This document shows positions 26,871-36,657 of a stretch of DNA of 64,000 bases, one piece after another. The stretch spans positions 434,001 to 498,000 of the forward strand of contig NZ_JSFK01000001.1 in NCBI RefSeq assembly GCF_000783395.1, in the 5' to 3' direction. Each line of letters starts with the position of its first letter. The stretch's first letter is position 1. The notes below the pieces were generated by a model that did not search any database, was not told the origin of the DNA, and saw only the letters and a list, made by a program, of their open reading frames with translations. Position numbers and translations under genes: made by a program. The DNA is from Pseudomonas chlororaphis (lineage in GTDB: Bacteria > Pseudomonadota > Gammaproteobacteria > Pseudomonadales > Pseudomonadaceae).

Positions 26871-28505
26871 ATGCAAACCGCTTACACCGTCCTGATCCTG
26901 CTGATGCTGGTCAGCGTCTCGCGGCTGGTCGGACGGGTCATCCCGTTGCCACTGCCGCTGGTACAAATCGCCGCTGGCGCCTTGCTCGCCTGGCCGACCT
27001 TGGGCCTGCATGTGGCGCTCGATCCCGAATTGTTCCTGTTTCTGTTCCTGCCACCCTTGTTGTTTTCCGATGGCTGGCGCATGCCCAAACGCGAGTTCTG
27101 GCATTTGCGCGGGCCGATCCTGACGCTGGCGGTCGGGCTGGTGCTGTTCACCGTGGTCGGCGCCGGCTACTTCATTCATTGGTTGTTGCCGTCAATTCCG
27201 TTACCTGTGGCCTTCGCCCTGGCGGCAGTGTTGTCGCCGACGGACGCTGTGGCGGTGTCGGCCATTTCGCAAAACCGTTTGCCGACCCCGCTGATGCATA
27301 TATTGCAGGGCGAGGCGCTGATGAACGATGCCTCGGGTCTGGTGACCTTCAAGTTTGCCCTGGTGGCGGCTATTACAGGGGTGTTCTCGCTGACCAACGC
27401 CAGCCTCACCTTTGTCGTGGTGGCGCTGGGTGGGCTGGCGGTCGGCGTGGCATTGAGCTGGCTGGTCGGGCGTTTGCGGGCGTGGATGATCGCTCGCGGT
27501 TGGGACGATCCCGCGACGCACGTTGTGTTCATGTTGCTGTTGCCGTTTGCTGCTTATGTATTGGCCGAACGTCTTGGCGTCTCGGGCATTCTCTCGGCCG
27601 TGGCGGCGGGGATGATGCAGAGCTGGCTTGATCTGTTGCCTCGGCAGACCAGCACCCGCTTGCTCAATCGCAGCGTCTGGTCGCTGCTGGAGTTCGCCTT
27701 CAACGGCTTGATCTTCCTCCTGCTTGGTCTGCAATTGCCGGACATCATCAAAGCCGTTGTCAGCCACGAGCCGACGCTGTGGCCGACCTTGTTCTATCGC
27801 TGTCTTGATGTTGTGGCGATTTTCCTCGCGCTGGTGTTGCTGCGGTTTATCTGGGTGCAGAGCATCTGGCGTTTGTCGGTGCTGCTGCGACGCTTGCGCG
27901 GCAAGGGCGATCTGACACAAGTGCCGACTGCGCGCTCCTGCTGGCTGCTGACCGTTGGCGGCGTGCGTGGCGCGGTGACGCTGGCGGGTGTGATGTCGGT
28001 GCCGATGTTGATGGGGGCGGATGCGTTTCCCGAGCGTGATTTGCTGATCTTCATCGCTGCCGGGGTGATTCTGCTGTCGCTGGTTTCGGCGTGTATCGCG
28101 CTGCCGCTGTTGTTGCGAGGTATCGAGAAAAGTCCGGATGACAAACGGCGCCAGGAGGTGCGCGACGCGTGGCGTAAAACCGCAGAGGCGGCGATTCACG
28201 CGCTCGAAACCGAGGAAACTACCCCGCAGGACGCTGCTCAAGCGGCGCTGTCGGCAGAACTGAAGGCGCGGATCATGTCCGAGTATCGCCATCAGCTCGA
28301 TGTCTTCAACGATTCCGCCGAAGCTCAGGCCTTGGCGTTCCAGATGGATCTACTGGAGCGGCGTCTGCGTTTGAAAGCGCTAAGGGCCCAGCGTCTGGAA
28401 CTCTATAGCCTCAGTCGTCATCACCAGATCGGTGATGACGTGCTCAGAGAAGTGTTGGCCGATCTGGATTTGAGTGAAGCCAATCTGGGGCAGGTCAAGT
28501 CGTAG
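26871..28505 (+). CDS. CPA1-family Na+/H+ antiporter
   Basis: The 544-residue protein has about twelve membrane helices in residues 1-410 and a charged cytoplasmic tail (about 420-544) rich in Ala, Glu and Arg. The CPA1 signature LAAVLSPTDAVAVSAI (about 117-132) includes the transport acid after SPTD, and the later GEALMNDASGLVTF (about 148-161) contains the second conserved Asp. LTVGGVRGAVTLAG near 360-375 is also typical. It exchanges monovalent cations for protons, for pH or salt balance. The exact cation (Na+ or K+) is not readable. It is a single gene with its own upstream region. Confidence 0.9.
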   Translation: MQTAYTVLILLMLVSVSRLVGRVIPLPLPLVQIAAGALLAWPTLGLHVALDPELFLFLFLPPLLFSDGWRMPKREFWHLRGPILTLAVGLVLFTVVGAGYFIHWLLPSIPLPVAFALAAVLSPTDAVAVSAISQNRLPTPLMHILQGEALMNDASGLVTFKFALVAAITGVFSLTNASLTFVVVALGGLAVGVALSWLVGRLRAWMIARGWDDPATHVVFMLLLPFAAYVLAERLGVSGILSAVAAGMMQSWLDLLPRQTSTRLLNRSVWSLLEFAFNGLIFLLLGLQLPDIIKAVVSHEPTLWPTLFYRCLDVVAIFLALVLLRFIWVQSIWRLSVLLRRLRGKGDLTQVPTARSCWLLTVGGVRGAVTLAGVMSVPMLMGADAFPERDLLIFIAAGVILLSLVSACIALPLLLRGIEKSPDDKRRQEVRDAWRKTAEAAIHALETEETTPQDAAQAALSAELKARIMSEYRHQLDVFNDSAEAQALAFQMDLLERRLRLKALRAQRLELYSLSRHHQIGDDVLREVLADLDLSEANLGQVKS

Positions 28506-28529
28506 TGAAAGACTGTCCCTGATGGCGCT

Positions 28530-29279
28530 TCATGGTCGCTCGCAGGAGCCGTCGTCAGGGATTTCGATCGGGTAGAAATGTGCGGCTATGCGTTTGTCTT
28601 CCCAACTGATCTCGGTGTTCATCGGTACTTCGAATTTTCCATCGGTGAGTTCCTTTTCGACAGGGTAATGCATGATGGATGTTGGATCGTACCCGGTGAT
28701 GGTGGTCTGCTCGGTTATCGGTGTGAAGATGTTCAGGTCCACTTTCTCCTTATCCATTCCCCATTTTTCTGCGTATTCCTTATAGACCTTTGGTTTGTTC
28801 CAGGGAATGTTCGCATCCGGGTGCAAGTGCTCGTGATGTAATCCGAGAACATGACCGAATTCGTGCAATACCACTGTGCGGAAGTCTGAATCTTCCGGTC
28901 GCGCGGATATGAACATGGTTGGCTCTCTCGCAGCGACTGTCAGTGCGTCAGTTCCAATTTGAGATGCATTTTCAGTTGTATTGGTTTTAATTCGGATGAT
29001 GCCGTCTTTACTGTCGATGAAACTAAAGGTGAGACTGACATAATCAGCCCATTCCCATATATGCTTTTTTATCGCCTCTTTCAGCGAGGCGGGGGGGTTG
29101 TCCAGGAACGAAATGGTCAGATGACGGTTCGGGTGCCAGCACTTTGCGTTGATTGCCATTGTTCGTGAGGACGAACCGGAGGTGTACGAAATGTTTTTAG
29201 GGTTTTCATTGATGGCTGCTCGAAAGCTGGCAATGGGGTCATCTATCTCAAGTTTCAGGCACGGCTTGGTTTTATACAT
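28530..29279 (-). CDS. Metzincin-type zinc metalloprotease without signal peptide
   Basis: The 249-residue protein contains the full metzincin zinc motif HEFGHVLGLHH (H139, E140, H143, H149) and a Met-turn SIMHYP (M203, Y205), the pattern of astacin-like (M12A) peptidases. Residues 40-120 provide the N-terminal half-domain (NRHLTISFLD and GIIRIKT strands). No signal peptide or propeptide is visible: the protein begins MYKTKPCLKLEID. ATG 29279 has AGGA seven bases before it. The gene and the roughly 200 bases upstream are clearly AT-richer than the neighbours, suggesting acquisition. Substrate and route of export, if any, are unknown. Confidence 0.8.
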   Translation of the reverse strand: MYKTKPCLKLEIDDPIASFRAAINENPKNISYTSGSSSRTMAINAKCWHPNRHLTISFLDNPPASLKEAIKKHIWEWADYVSLTFSFIDSKDGIIRIKTNTTENASQIGTDALTVAAREPTMFISARPEDSDFRTVVLHEFGHVLGLHHEHLHPDANIPWNKPKVYKEYAEKWGMDKEKVDLNIFTPITEQTTITGYDPTSIMHYPVEKELTDGKFEVPMNTEISWEDKRIAAHFYPIEIPDDGSCERP

Positions 29280-29463
29280 GATCAATTCCTTTTGAGGTTT
29301 AGTGATATTTATAAGTCTGATTTTTAGTGGGTATCTACAAGTTCAATAGGTCGTGAATTTGTATTGCTTGATACATTGTCGTTGTTGTGCGGGGTAAGTT
29401 ATTTGTTTGTGGGTAGGTGAGTAAAGCGATGCGTTGTAAGTTGTGATTTCTATATGGTGAAAG

Positions 29464-29488
29464 TCCGCACCAGATTGCCTGGTGCGGA
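29464..29488 (-). terminator. dapC terminator
   Basis: TCCGCACCAG and CTGGTGCGGA form a perfect 10-bp stem with a 5-base loop about 10 bases after the dapC stop; on the minus strand CTTTC follows. The remainder of the 219-base gap (29280-29463) is AT-rich and shows no gene. Confidence 0.75.
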
Positions 29489-29498
29489 TATTTGACAG

Positions 29499-30698
29499 TT
29501 ACTGTTGGCGAGTAACGAATGCGCGAATTCGTTCTGCGGCTTCTACGCATTCGGCCAAGGGGGCGACCAATGCCATTCGCACGCGACCCGCACCTGGATT
29601 GACGCCATCGACGTCGCGGGACAGGTAAGAACCGGGTACTACAGTCACGTGTTCCTGTTCAAACAAGTCACGGCAAAACGCCGCGTCATCACCTTGTACA
29701 TTCGGCCACAGATAGAAGCTGCCATCCGGACGTTGCACATCCATCACCGGGCTGAGGATTTCCAGCACCGCATCGAATTTTTCCCGGTACAGCGCGCGGT
29801 TGGCGCGAACGTGAACTTCGTCGTTCCACGCGGCAACGCTGGCCAGTTGGGTCTGCACCGGCATCGCGCAGCCGTGGTAGGTGCGATACAGCAGGAAGCC
29901 CTTGAGGATGTCGGCATCACCCGCGACGAAACCGGAGCGCAGGCCCGGCAGGTTGGAGCGCTTGGACAGGCTGTGGAACACCACGCAGCGTTTGAAATCC
30001 TTGCGGCCCAATTCAACGCAGGCAGTCAGCAGGCCCGGCGGCGGAGTCTGTTCGTCGAAGTACAGTTCGCTGTAGCACTCATCGGCAGCGATCACGAAGT
30101 CGTACTCGTCCGCCAGGGCGATCAGTTTTTTCAGGGTGTCGACCGGGATCAACGCACCGGTCGGGTTGCCTGGCGAACACAAAAACAGAATCTGGCAGCG
30201 CTTCCAGATGTCTGGTGAAACAGCATCGAAATCCGGGTTGAAGCCGTTCTCGTCCAGGCAAGGCAGATAGTGTGGCTTGGCGCCGGCGAGGAACGCTGCG
30301 CCTTCGTAGATCTGGTAGAACGGGTTCGGGCTGACCACGAGTGCGTCATCGCCACGGTTGACCACGGTCTGGGTGAAAGCGAACAGCGCTTCGCGGGTGC
30401 CGTTGACCGGCAGTACGTTGCGCGCCGGATCGATCCAGCCGCTTGGCACGCCAAAGCGACGCTCGCACCAGCCGCCGATGGCTTCACGCAGGGCCGGGAT
30501 CCCCAGCGTCGTCGGGTATACCGCCATCTGATCCAGACTGTTGGCCAGCGCTTCGGCGACAAAGCTCGGCGAGCGGTGTTTCGGCTCGCCGATCGACAGG
30601 GCGATCGGGCGTTTGTCCGGATTTGGCGTCACAGTGCCGAGCAGGGCGCGGAGCTTTTCGAACGGGTACGGCTGGAGCTGGTTCAGAGCGTTGTTCAT
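29499..30698 (-). CDS. dapC: Succinyldiaminopimelate transaminase DapC
   Basis: DapC is a class I PLP aminotransferase that makes N-succinyl-LL-diaminopimelate from its keto precursor with glutamate. The reading from ATG 30698 (MNNALNQLQPYPF) has 399 residues. The PLP lysine is K246 in HSLSKRSNLPGLRSGF; SPGNPTG (175-181) and ADECYSEL (206-212) are the usual cofactor contacts. It lies directly downstream of glnD on the minus strand, as in P. aeruginosa, with a 43-base gap. Confidence 0.93.
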   Translation of the reverse strand: MNNALNQLQPYPFEKLRALLGTVTPNPDKRPIALSIGEPKHRSPSFVAEALANSLDQMAVYPTTLGIPALREAIGGWCERRFGVPSGWIDPARNVLPVNGTREALFAFTQTVVNRGDDALVVSPNPFYQIYEGAAFLAGAKPHYLPCLDENGFNPDFDAVSPDIWKRCQILFLCSPGNPTGALIPVDTLKKLIALADEYDFVIAADECYSELYFDEQTPPPGLLTACVELGRKDFKRCVVFHSLSKRSNLPGLRSGFVAGDADILKGFLLYRTYHGCAMPVQTQLASVAAWNDEVHVRANRALYREKFDAVLEILSPVMDVQRPDGSFYLWPNVQGDDAAFCRDLFEQEHVTVVPGSYLSRDVDGVNPGAGRVRMALVAPLAECVEAAERIRAFVTRQQ

Positions 30699-30741
30699 TG
30701 GGGCTGGGTCTCTCACAAAGCCAGTTGAATCCGGGGCGCCA

Positions 30742-33444
30742 TCAGATACTGATGCGCGACAATTTGATATCGGGTTCCTGATTGACGCTCAGTTGCTCAA
30801 CGATCGCATCCTGCAAACGGCTGCACAGCAACGGGTCGGACAACGGTTGGTTGTGGGCGTCGGTGATGAAGAACACGTCTTCCACGCGTTCGCCGAGTGT
30901 CGCGATCTTGGCGTTCTGCAGCGACAGGTCGAACTCGAGGAAAATCCCGCCGATCCGCGCCAGCAGCCCCGGGCGATCGGGTGCGGTCAATTCCAGCACG
31001 GTTACCGGGCGCTGCGCGTCGTTGTGAATCGTCACCTGCGGCGCGAAGGCGAAATGCTTGAGCTGGCGCGGCACGCGACGCTGGATGATCGTCGGGTAAT
31101 CGTCCGGATTGCGCAGGGCTTCGGTCAGGCCTTCGCGGATCTGCTTGACCCGTGCCGGGTTGTCGCCGATGGATTCACCTTCGTTGTCGAGCACGATATA
31201 GGTGTCGAGGGTGAACTGGCTGCTCGAGGTGATGACTCGGGCGTCATGAATGTTCAGGTTGAGCTGATCCATCGCGGCCACGGTCACGGCGAAGAAGTCA
31301 TGCTGGTCCGGTGCATAAATGAAGATCTGCGTGCCGCCCTCGAACTCGCGCTGGGTGGTTTCCTTGATCAGCACCAGCGGCCCGCCATCGACCGGTTGCT
31401 GCAGGATCGCATCGCTGTGCCAGGCCACGTCACCGGCGGTGTGGCGCAGGAAATAGTCATCGCCCAACTGCGCCCACAACTGCTCGACATCGTCTGGATC
31501 GGTGCCGCCACGCACGAGAATATCCAGTGCGGCGCTTTGGGTCTGGCGGATCTGCTCTTCGCGATCCACGGGGTTTTCCAGGCCTCGGCGCAAGGCGCGT
31601 TTGGTCTCGGTGTAGAGCTGACGCAACAGGCTGGCGCGCCACGAGTTCCACAGCGTCGGGTTGGTCGCGTTGATGTCGGCCACGGTCAGCACGTAGAGAT
31701 AGTCGAGGCGGGTTTCATCGCCGACGGCCAGAGCGAAATCGTGAATCACTTGCGGGTCGGACAAGTCCTTGCGCTGCGCGGTGGTCGACATCACCAGATG
31801 GTTTTGCACCAGCCAGACGATCAGGCGGCTGTCCCACACCGGCAATTGATGGCGCTGGCAGAACGCCTCGGCATCGACGGCGCCGATTTCCGAGTGATCG
31901 CCATGCCGGCCTTTACCGATGTCGTGGTACAGGCCCGCCATGTAGATCAGTTCGGGCTTGGGCAGTTTGGCCATGAGCTTGGCGGCCAGCGGGAATTTCT
32001 CCGAGACCTGGGTGTACTGCAATTTGCGCAGGTGCTTGATCAGGTTCAGCGTGTGCGCATCGACCGTGTAGATGTGAAACAGGTCGTGCTGCATCTGCCC
32101 GACGATAAAGCCGAACTCCGGCAGATAGCGCCCGAGAATGCCGTAACGGTTCATCCGGCGCAGGTTGCGGTGGATGCCGATCTTGCACTTGAACAGCTCG
32201 ATGAACAGGCTGGTATTGCGAATGTCGTTGCGGAAGTTGTCGTCGATCAGGTGACGGTTCTCGCGCAGCAGACGAATGGTGTCGGCACGCACACCTTTGA
32301 TTTCCGGCTGCTGCGCCATCAGCACGAAAATCTCGAGCATGGCGAATGGCGTGCGGCGGAATACGTTGTCGTTGCGTGCCTCGATGTAGCCGTCGTGGAG
32401 CTGGAAACGCGAGTTGATCGGCTGTGGCGGCGCTTCGTCTTCCGGGGAGAGGATGACTTCCTCGAAGTGCTGGATGATCAGGTCGCTGAGCTGGGCAATG
32501 CTCATCACTACGCGGAAATACTGTTGCATGAAGTTTTCGACCGCCTGTTTGGCGTCGTCACCTTCAAAGCCCAGCAGTCCGGCAATGGTGCGTTGATGAT
32601 CGAACAGCAGGCGGTCTTCGGAGCGACCAGCGAGCATGTGCAGGGCGTAGCGCACTTTCCAGAGAAACTCCTGGGAAGAGGCGAGCAGGGCGTTTTCGCT
32701 TTCGACCAAAAAGCCTTCGCCGGCGAGGGCGCGCAGGTTCAGGGTGCCGTACTGACGTCGGGCCACCCACAGAATCGTCTGGATATCCCGCAAGCCGCCG
32801 GGCGAGCCTTTGACGTTGGGTTCCAGGTTGTATTCGGTATCGTTGTATTTGTGGTGGCGGGCCTTCTGTTCGGCACGCTTGGCCAGAAAGAACTCCTTGG
32901 CCGGCCACATGTGTGCGGTGCTGGTGACGTCGAGCATGCGTTGACGCAGACGCTCGGGGCCGCAGATGGTGCGGCTTTCCATCAGGTTGGTGACGACGGT
33001 CAGGTCGGCGCGGGCCTCTTCGGCGCATTCATCGACCGAGCGCACGCTCTGACCGACTTCCAGGCCGATGTCCCACAGCAGCGTCAGAAAACGCTCGATA
33101 GAGTCACGGAAAACTTCGTGATCGGCACTGTCCAGCAGGATCAGCAAGTCGATGTCGGAGTACGGATGCAGCTCACCGCGGCCGTAGCCTCCGACCGCGA
33201 CCAGCGCGATGTCGGCGTCTTCGCTCCAGTTGAACTGCTCCCAGGCCTTTTGCAGGATGTTGTCGACGAACCAGGCACGGTCTTCGATCAGGCGGCGAAT
33301 GTCGCGACCCTGGCGAAAACGCGTGTCGAGCACCTCGCGAGCCTGGCGGATCGCCTTCTTGAACGCCGCGATAGGACTCGCTTTCAGGGCCAGTTCAGCC
33401 TGGAACTGGCCGCGGTCGAAGAGTTCGGGATCCACCTGCGGCAT
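30742..33444 (-). CDS. glnD: PII uridylyltransferase/uridylyl-removing enzyme GlnD
   Basis: GlnD senses glutamine and adds or removes UMP on PII proteins, setting nitrogen control through NtrBC and glutamine synthetase. The 900-residue protein shows the nucleotidyltransferase motif [15 protein letters not shown] (85-99), the uridylyl-removing HD domain (about 470-580, with [13 protein letters not shown]) and two C-terminal ACT domains (about 700-785 and 810-890, the latter with [16 protein letters not shown]). All domains are intact. Its gene lies between map and dapC on the same strand. Confidence 0.97.
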   Translation of the reverse strand: MPQVDPELFDRGQFQAELALKASPIAAFKKAIRQAREVLDTRFRQGRDIRRLIEDRAWFVDNILQKAWEQFNWSEDADIALVAVGGYGRGELHPYSDIDLLILLDSADHEVFRDSIERFLTLLWDIGLEVGQSVRSVDECAEEARADLTVVTNLMESRTICGPERLRQRMLDVTSTAHMWPAKEFFLAKRAEQKARHHKYNDTEYNLEPNVKGSPGGLRDIQTILWVARRQYGTLNLRALAGEGFLVESENALLASSQEFLWKVRYALHMLAGRSEDRLLFDHQRTIAGLLGFEGDDAKQAVENFMQQYFRVVMSIAQLSDLIIQHFEEVILSPEDEAPPQPINSRFQLHDGYIEARNDNVFRRTPFAMLEIFVLMAQQPEIKGVRADTIRLLRENRHLIDDNFRNDIRNTSLFIELFKCKIGIHRNLRRMNRYGILGRYLPEFGFIVGQMQHDLFHIYTVDAHTLNLIKHLRKLQYTQVSEKFPLAAKLMAKLPKPELIYMAGLYHDIGKGRHGDHSEIGAVDAEAFCQRHQLPVWDSRLIVWLVQNHLVMSTTAQRKDLSDPQVIHDFALAVGDETRLDYLYVLTVADINATNPTLWNSWRASLLRQLYTETKRALRRGLENPVDREEQIRQTQSAALDILVRGGTDPDDVEQLWAQLGDDYFLRHTAGDVAWHSDAILQQPVDGGPLVLIKETTQREFEGGTQIFIYAPDQHDFFAVTVAAMDQLNLNIHDARVITSSSQFTLDTYIVLDNEGESIGDNPARVKQIREGLTEALRNPDDYPTIIQRRVPRQLKHFAFAPQVTIHNDAQRPVTVLELTAPDRPGLLARIGGIFLEFDLSLQNAKIATLGERVEDVFFITDAHNQPLSDPLLCSRLQDAIVEQLSVNQEPDIKLSRISI

Positions 33445-33485
33445 CGGTTGGCTTTCCTTCTATAAGGCTGGGAGCGTTGTGTGGA

Positions 33486-34268
33486 TCAGGCCGAGACGCG
33501 CGGGATGGTGTCATCGGCGCGCAGGGTGAAGATCTCGTAACCGGTGTCGGTGACCAGCAGGGTGTGTTCCCACTGTGCCGAGAGCTTGCGGTCCTTGGTG
33601 ATCGCGGTCCAGCCGTCGCCCAGTACTTTGGTGTCGGCCTTGCCCTGGTTGATCATCGGCTCGATGGTGAAGGTCATCCCGGCCTTCAGTTCCATGCCGG
33701 TGCCGGCGCGGCCGTAGTGCAGGATCTGCGGTTCTTCGTGGAAGACCTTGCCGATGCCATGGCCGCAGAACTCGCGAACCACCGAGAAGCCGTTCTTCTC
33801 GGCGTGCTTCTGGATCACTTCGCCGATGTCGCCGAGGCGGCAGCCGGGTTTGACGATCTCGATCGCCTTGTACATGCACTCCTGAGTGATCTGCGACAGG
33901 CGCTCGGCCCAGACCGGCACTTCGCCGACATGGAACATGCGGCTGGTGTCGCCGTGGTAGCCGTCTTTGATCACGGTCACGTCGATGTTCAGGGTGTCGC
34001 CGTTTTTCAGCGGCTTGTCATTCGGGATGCCATGGCAGACCACGTGGTTGATCGAGGTGCAGATCGACTTCGGGTAGCCCTTGTAGTTGAGCGGGGCCGG
34101 GATGGCTTGCTGCACGTTGACGATGTAATCGTGGCAGATCTGGTTCAGCTCATCGGTGGTGACGCCCGGTTTGACATGTTCGGCAATCATTTCCAGCACA
34201 TCGGCGGCCAGTTTGCCGGCGACGCGCATGCCAGCGATGTCCTCGGGAGTTTTGAGGTTGACGGTCAT
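33486..34268 (-). CDS. map: Type I methionine aminopeptidase
   Basis: Map removes the initiator methionine from new proteins. The 260-residue reading starts at ATG 34268 (MTVNLKTPEDI). The five metal ligands of the pita-bread fold are recognisable in NIDVTVIKDGYHGDTSRMF (two Asp), GHGIGKVFHEEP (His), FTIEPM (Glu) and QWEHTLLVT (Glu). Upstream on the opposite strand lies rpsB, the usual neighbour in proteobacteria; glnD follows 41 bases after its stop. Confidence 0.97.
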   Translation of the reverse strand: MTVNLKTPEDIAGMRVAGKLAADVLEMIAEHVKPGVTTDELNQICHDYIVNVQQAIPAPLNYKGYPKSICTSINHVVCHGIPNDKPLKNGDTLNIDVTVIKDGYHGDTSRMFHVGEVPVWAERLSQITQECMYKAIEIVKPGCRLGDIGEVIQKHAEKNGFSVVREFCGHGIGKVFHEEPQILHYGRAGTGMELKAGMTFTIEPMINQGKADTKVLGDGWTAITKDRKLSAQWEHTLLVTDTGYEIFTLRADDTIPRVSA

Positions 34269-34640
34269 ACAGGCTCTCTCTGCGCTCGGCGGCGCTTGCT
34301 GATACGAATAGGGTGGCGAGTGTCGATTGGCGACCCTGAAAAACGCGATTCTAACAGACGCACGGCGCAATTCAGCGCCCGCGTGCATCGCTTCTCTCTA
34401 TACAATGGTGCGTTCGGGGCCGATTCCAAGGGGGCTGCGCCCATGTCCTTGGTGCGAATACAGATTCCGGGTTCCGTTTCTGCGCACCCTGTGGTATAAA
34501 ATGCGCCGCTTTCCGGGGATACCCCGAAAAGCTTAAATCCACACACGTGTCGACACGATGACCTGGGTGCTTTTGGCTTTATGCCACTGGTTGGTCATTG
34601 GGATACGTGGAGGCCAAACCCGACTTATTAAGGAACTATC
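34269..34640 (+). promoter_or_regulatory. Divergent map/rpsB control region with rpsB promoter and leader
   Basis: This 372-base gap has no supported gene. A -10 TATAAA at 34493-34498, with TTCCGT 17 bases upstream as a weak -35, would give an rpsB leader of about 135 bases. The leader contains short inverted repeats (TTTCCGGGG with CCCCGAAA near 34511-34530). In gamma-proteobacteria S2 represses rpsB-tsf through such a leader; here that is inference. Confidence 0.5.
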
Positions 34641-35378
34641 ATGTCCCAAGTCAATATGCGCGATATGCTGAAGGCCGGTGTGCACTTCGGTCACCAAACC
34701 CGTTACTGGAATCCGAAAATGGGTAAGTACATTTTCGGCGCGCGTAACAAGATTCACATTATCAACCTTGAAAAAACCCTGCCAATGTTCAACGAAGCTC
34801 TGACTTTCGTAGAGCGTCTGGCCCAGGGCAAAAACAAGATTCTGTTCGTCGGCACCAAGCGTTCCGCTGGCAAGATCGTTGCTGAAGAAGCAGCACGTTG
34901 CGGTTCGCCGTACGTCGATCACCGCTGGTTGGGCGGCATGCTGACCAACTTCAAAACCATTCGTGCTTCCATCAAGCGTCTGCGTGACCTTGAAGTTCAA
35001 GCCGAAGACGGTACTTTCGCCAAGCTGACCAAGAAAGAAGCGCTGATGCGCTCCCGTGATCTTGAGAAGCTGGATCGTTCGCTGGGCGGCATCAAGGACA
35101 TGGGCGGTCTGCCAGACGCACTGTTCGTGATCGACGTTGACCACGAGCGCATCGCGATCACCGAAGCCAACAAGCTGGGCATCCCGGTAATCGGCGTTGT
35201 CGACACCAACAGCAGCCCGGAAGGCGTTGACTACATCATCCCAGGCAACGATGACGCAATCCGCGCTATCCAGCTGTACATGGGTTCGATGGCTGACGCA
35301 GTGATCCGTGGTCGCAACAATGTTGCTGGCGGCACTGTAGAATTCGCAGCTGAAGAAACTCAGGCTGCAGCTGAGTAA
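34641..35378 (+). CDS. rpsB: 30S ribosomal protein S2
   Basis: S2 is one of the last proteins to join the 30S subunit and helps S1 bind. The 245-residue sequence is full length, with the family blocks [20 protein letters not shown] near the N-terminus, [18 protein letters not shown] in the middle and [27 protein letters not shown] toward the end. AAGGAAC precedes the ATG. It is followed by a terminator-like hairpin and then tsf, the standard S2/EF-Ts pair. Confidence 0.98.
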   Translation: MSQVNMRDMLKAGVHFGHQTRYWNPKMGKYIFGARNKIHIINLEKTLPMFNEALTFVERLAQGKNKILFVGTKRSAGKIVAEEAARCGSPYVDHRWLGGMLTNFKTIRASIKRLRDLEVQAEDGTFAKLTKKEALMRSRDLEKLDRSLGGIKDMGGLPDALFVIDVDHERIAITEANKLGIPVIGVVDTNSSPEGVDYIIPGNDDAIRAIQLYMGSMADAVIRGRNNVAGGTVEFAAEETQAAAE

Positions 35379-35403
35379 TTAACGCCCTGGCGTTGACTCA
35401 GTA

Positions 35404-35432
35404 AGCAAAAAGGGGGCTTGGCCCCCTTTTTG
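35404..35432 (+). terminator. Hairpin between rpsB and tsf
   Basis: AAAAAGGGGGC and GCCCCCTTTTT form a perfect stem with a run of five T. It should stop most rpsB transcripts, with partial read-through or a separate promoter in the 150 bases that follow supplying tsf. Confidence 0.9.
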
Positions 35433-35583
35433 CCACCTCGAAAACCAATTGTTGGCGCCCACTTGTGGCAGCGCCCGCCCTGTATTTGTAACGTGCAGCG
35501 GCTACAAGGTGGGGCTCGGGACGAATTGAACGCCCGTTCGATCGGGTGGAATGGTTGAAAACCTATCCAAGAGGAATTTGAAA

Positions 35584-36447
35584 ATGGCAGCAATTACTGC
35601 AGCGTTGGTTAAAGAACTGCGCGAGCGCACCGGCGAAGGCATGATGGACTGCAAGAAAGCCCTGGAAAAGGCTGACGGCGACATCGAAAAAGCCATTGAT
35701 GACATGCGTGCTTCGGGCGCGATCAAGGCTGCGAAAAAGGCTGGCAACGTTGCCGCTGAAGGCGCAATCGCAATCAAGGACGACGGTAAAGCTGCCGTTA
35801 TCCTGGAAGTGAACTCGCAGACCGACTTCCTGGCTCTGCAAGACGACTTCAAAAACTTCGTTGCTGCCAGCGTTGAAAAAGCTTTCGCTGACAAGCTGAC
35901 CGACGCTGCTCCGCTGATCGCTTCGCAAGAAGCTGCTCGTGAAGCGCTGGTTGCCAAAGTAGGCGAGAACGTCAACATTCGTCGTCTGGCTCGTATCGAA
36001 GCTGACGTTGTAGGTTCGTACCTGCACGGCAACAAGATCGGTGTTGTTGTGGCTCTGAAAGGCGGTGACGTCGAGCTGGCCAAAGACATCGCAATGCACG
36101 TAGCTGCTAGCAACCCTGAGTTCCTGCTGCCTTCGCAAGTTTCGCCTGAAGCGATCGAGCGTGAAAAAGCTGTGTTCCTGCAGCTGAACGAAGAGAAGAT
36201 CAAAGGCAAGCCAGAAAACATTGTTGAGAACATGGTCAAAGGCCGTATCAGCAAGTTCCTGGCAGAAGCAAGCCTGGTTGAGCAGGCGTTCGTCAAGAAC
36301 CCTGAAATCAAGGTTGGCGAGCTGGCCAAGAAAGGCGGCGCAGAAATCGTTTCCTTCACCTACTACAAAGTGGGCGACGGCATCGAGAAGCCAGTAGACA
36401 ACTTCGCTGAAGAAGTTGCTGCCCAGCTGGCTGCCGCCAAGCAGTAA
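35584..36447 (+). CDS. tsf: Elongation factor Ts
   Basis: EF-Ts is the GDP/GTP exchange factor for EF-Tu. The 287-residue reading starts at ATG 35584 (MAAITAALVK), preceded by AAGAGG. It has the UBA-like N-terminal domain with LRERTGEGMMDCKKALE and the core motif VLEVNSQTDFLALQ (about 75-88), and ends with a C-terminal module (FVKNPEIKVGELAKK). Codon use is highly biased, as expected for an abundant translation factor. Confidence 0.98.
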   Translation: MAAITAALVKELRERTGEGMMDCKKALEKADGDIEKAIDDMRASGAIKAAKKAGNVAAEGAIAIKDDGKAAVILEVNSQTDFLALQDDFKNFVAASVEKAFADKLTDAAPLIASQEAAREALVAKVGENVNIRRLARIEADVVGSYLHGNKIGVVVALKGGDVELAKDIAMHVAASNPEFLLPSQVSPEAIEREKAVFLQLNEEKIKGKPENIVENMVKGRISKFLAEASLVEQAFVKNPEIKVGELAKKGGAEIVSFTYYKVGDGIEKPVDNFAEEVAAQLAAAKQ

Positions 36448-36470
36448 GACGGTTTTTCAACTGTCGCCCG

Positions 36471-36505
36471 AAAGAGGCTGCCCGCTCACGCGCGCAGCCT
36501 CTTTT
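36471..36505 (+). terminator. tsf terminator
   Basis: AAAGAGGCTGC and GCAGCCTCTTTT pair as an 11-bp stem with a 10-base loop ending in T residues. The remaining 150 bases before pyrH hold the pyrH upstream region without a clear consensus promoter. Confidence 0.85.
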
Positions 36506-36657
36506 CAGATGGGGTTGCCAATTTTTTATTGGTTTCCACTTGGAACTGACTTACAAAGCCATGTTCCGATGGCGCTGAAGCAGCGCCAAGCTAGAGTGAA
36601 CGCCAGCTGTAAACAGCTCGCAAAGAATTTTTAAATACGCCGCAGGAGAGATTCGCA

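Noticed and set aside
29335..29550. Small minus-strand frame in the AT-rich gap before dapC
   Set aside because: It overlaps the dapC end and its terminator, and has no ribosome site or similarity I can recognise.
30541..33465. A 974-codon plus-strand frame over glnD
   Set aside because: It is the antisense shadow of glnD; its translation is low-complexity His/Gln/Val-rich sequence typical of such shadows.
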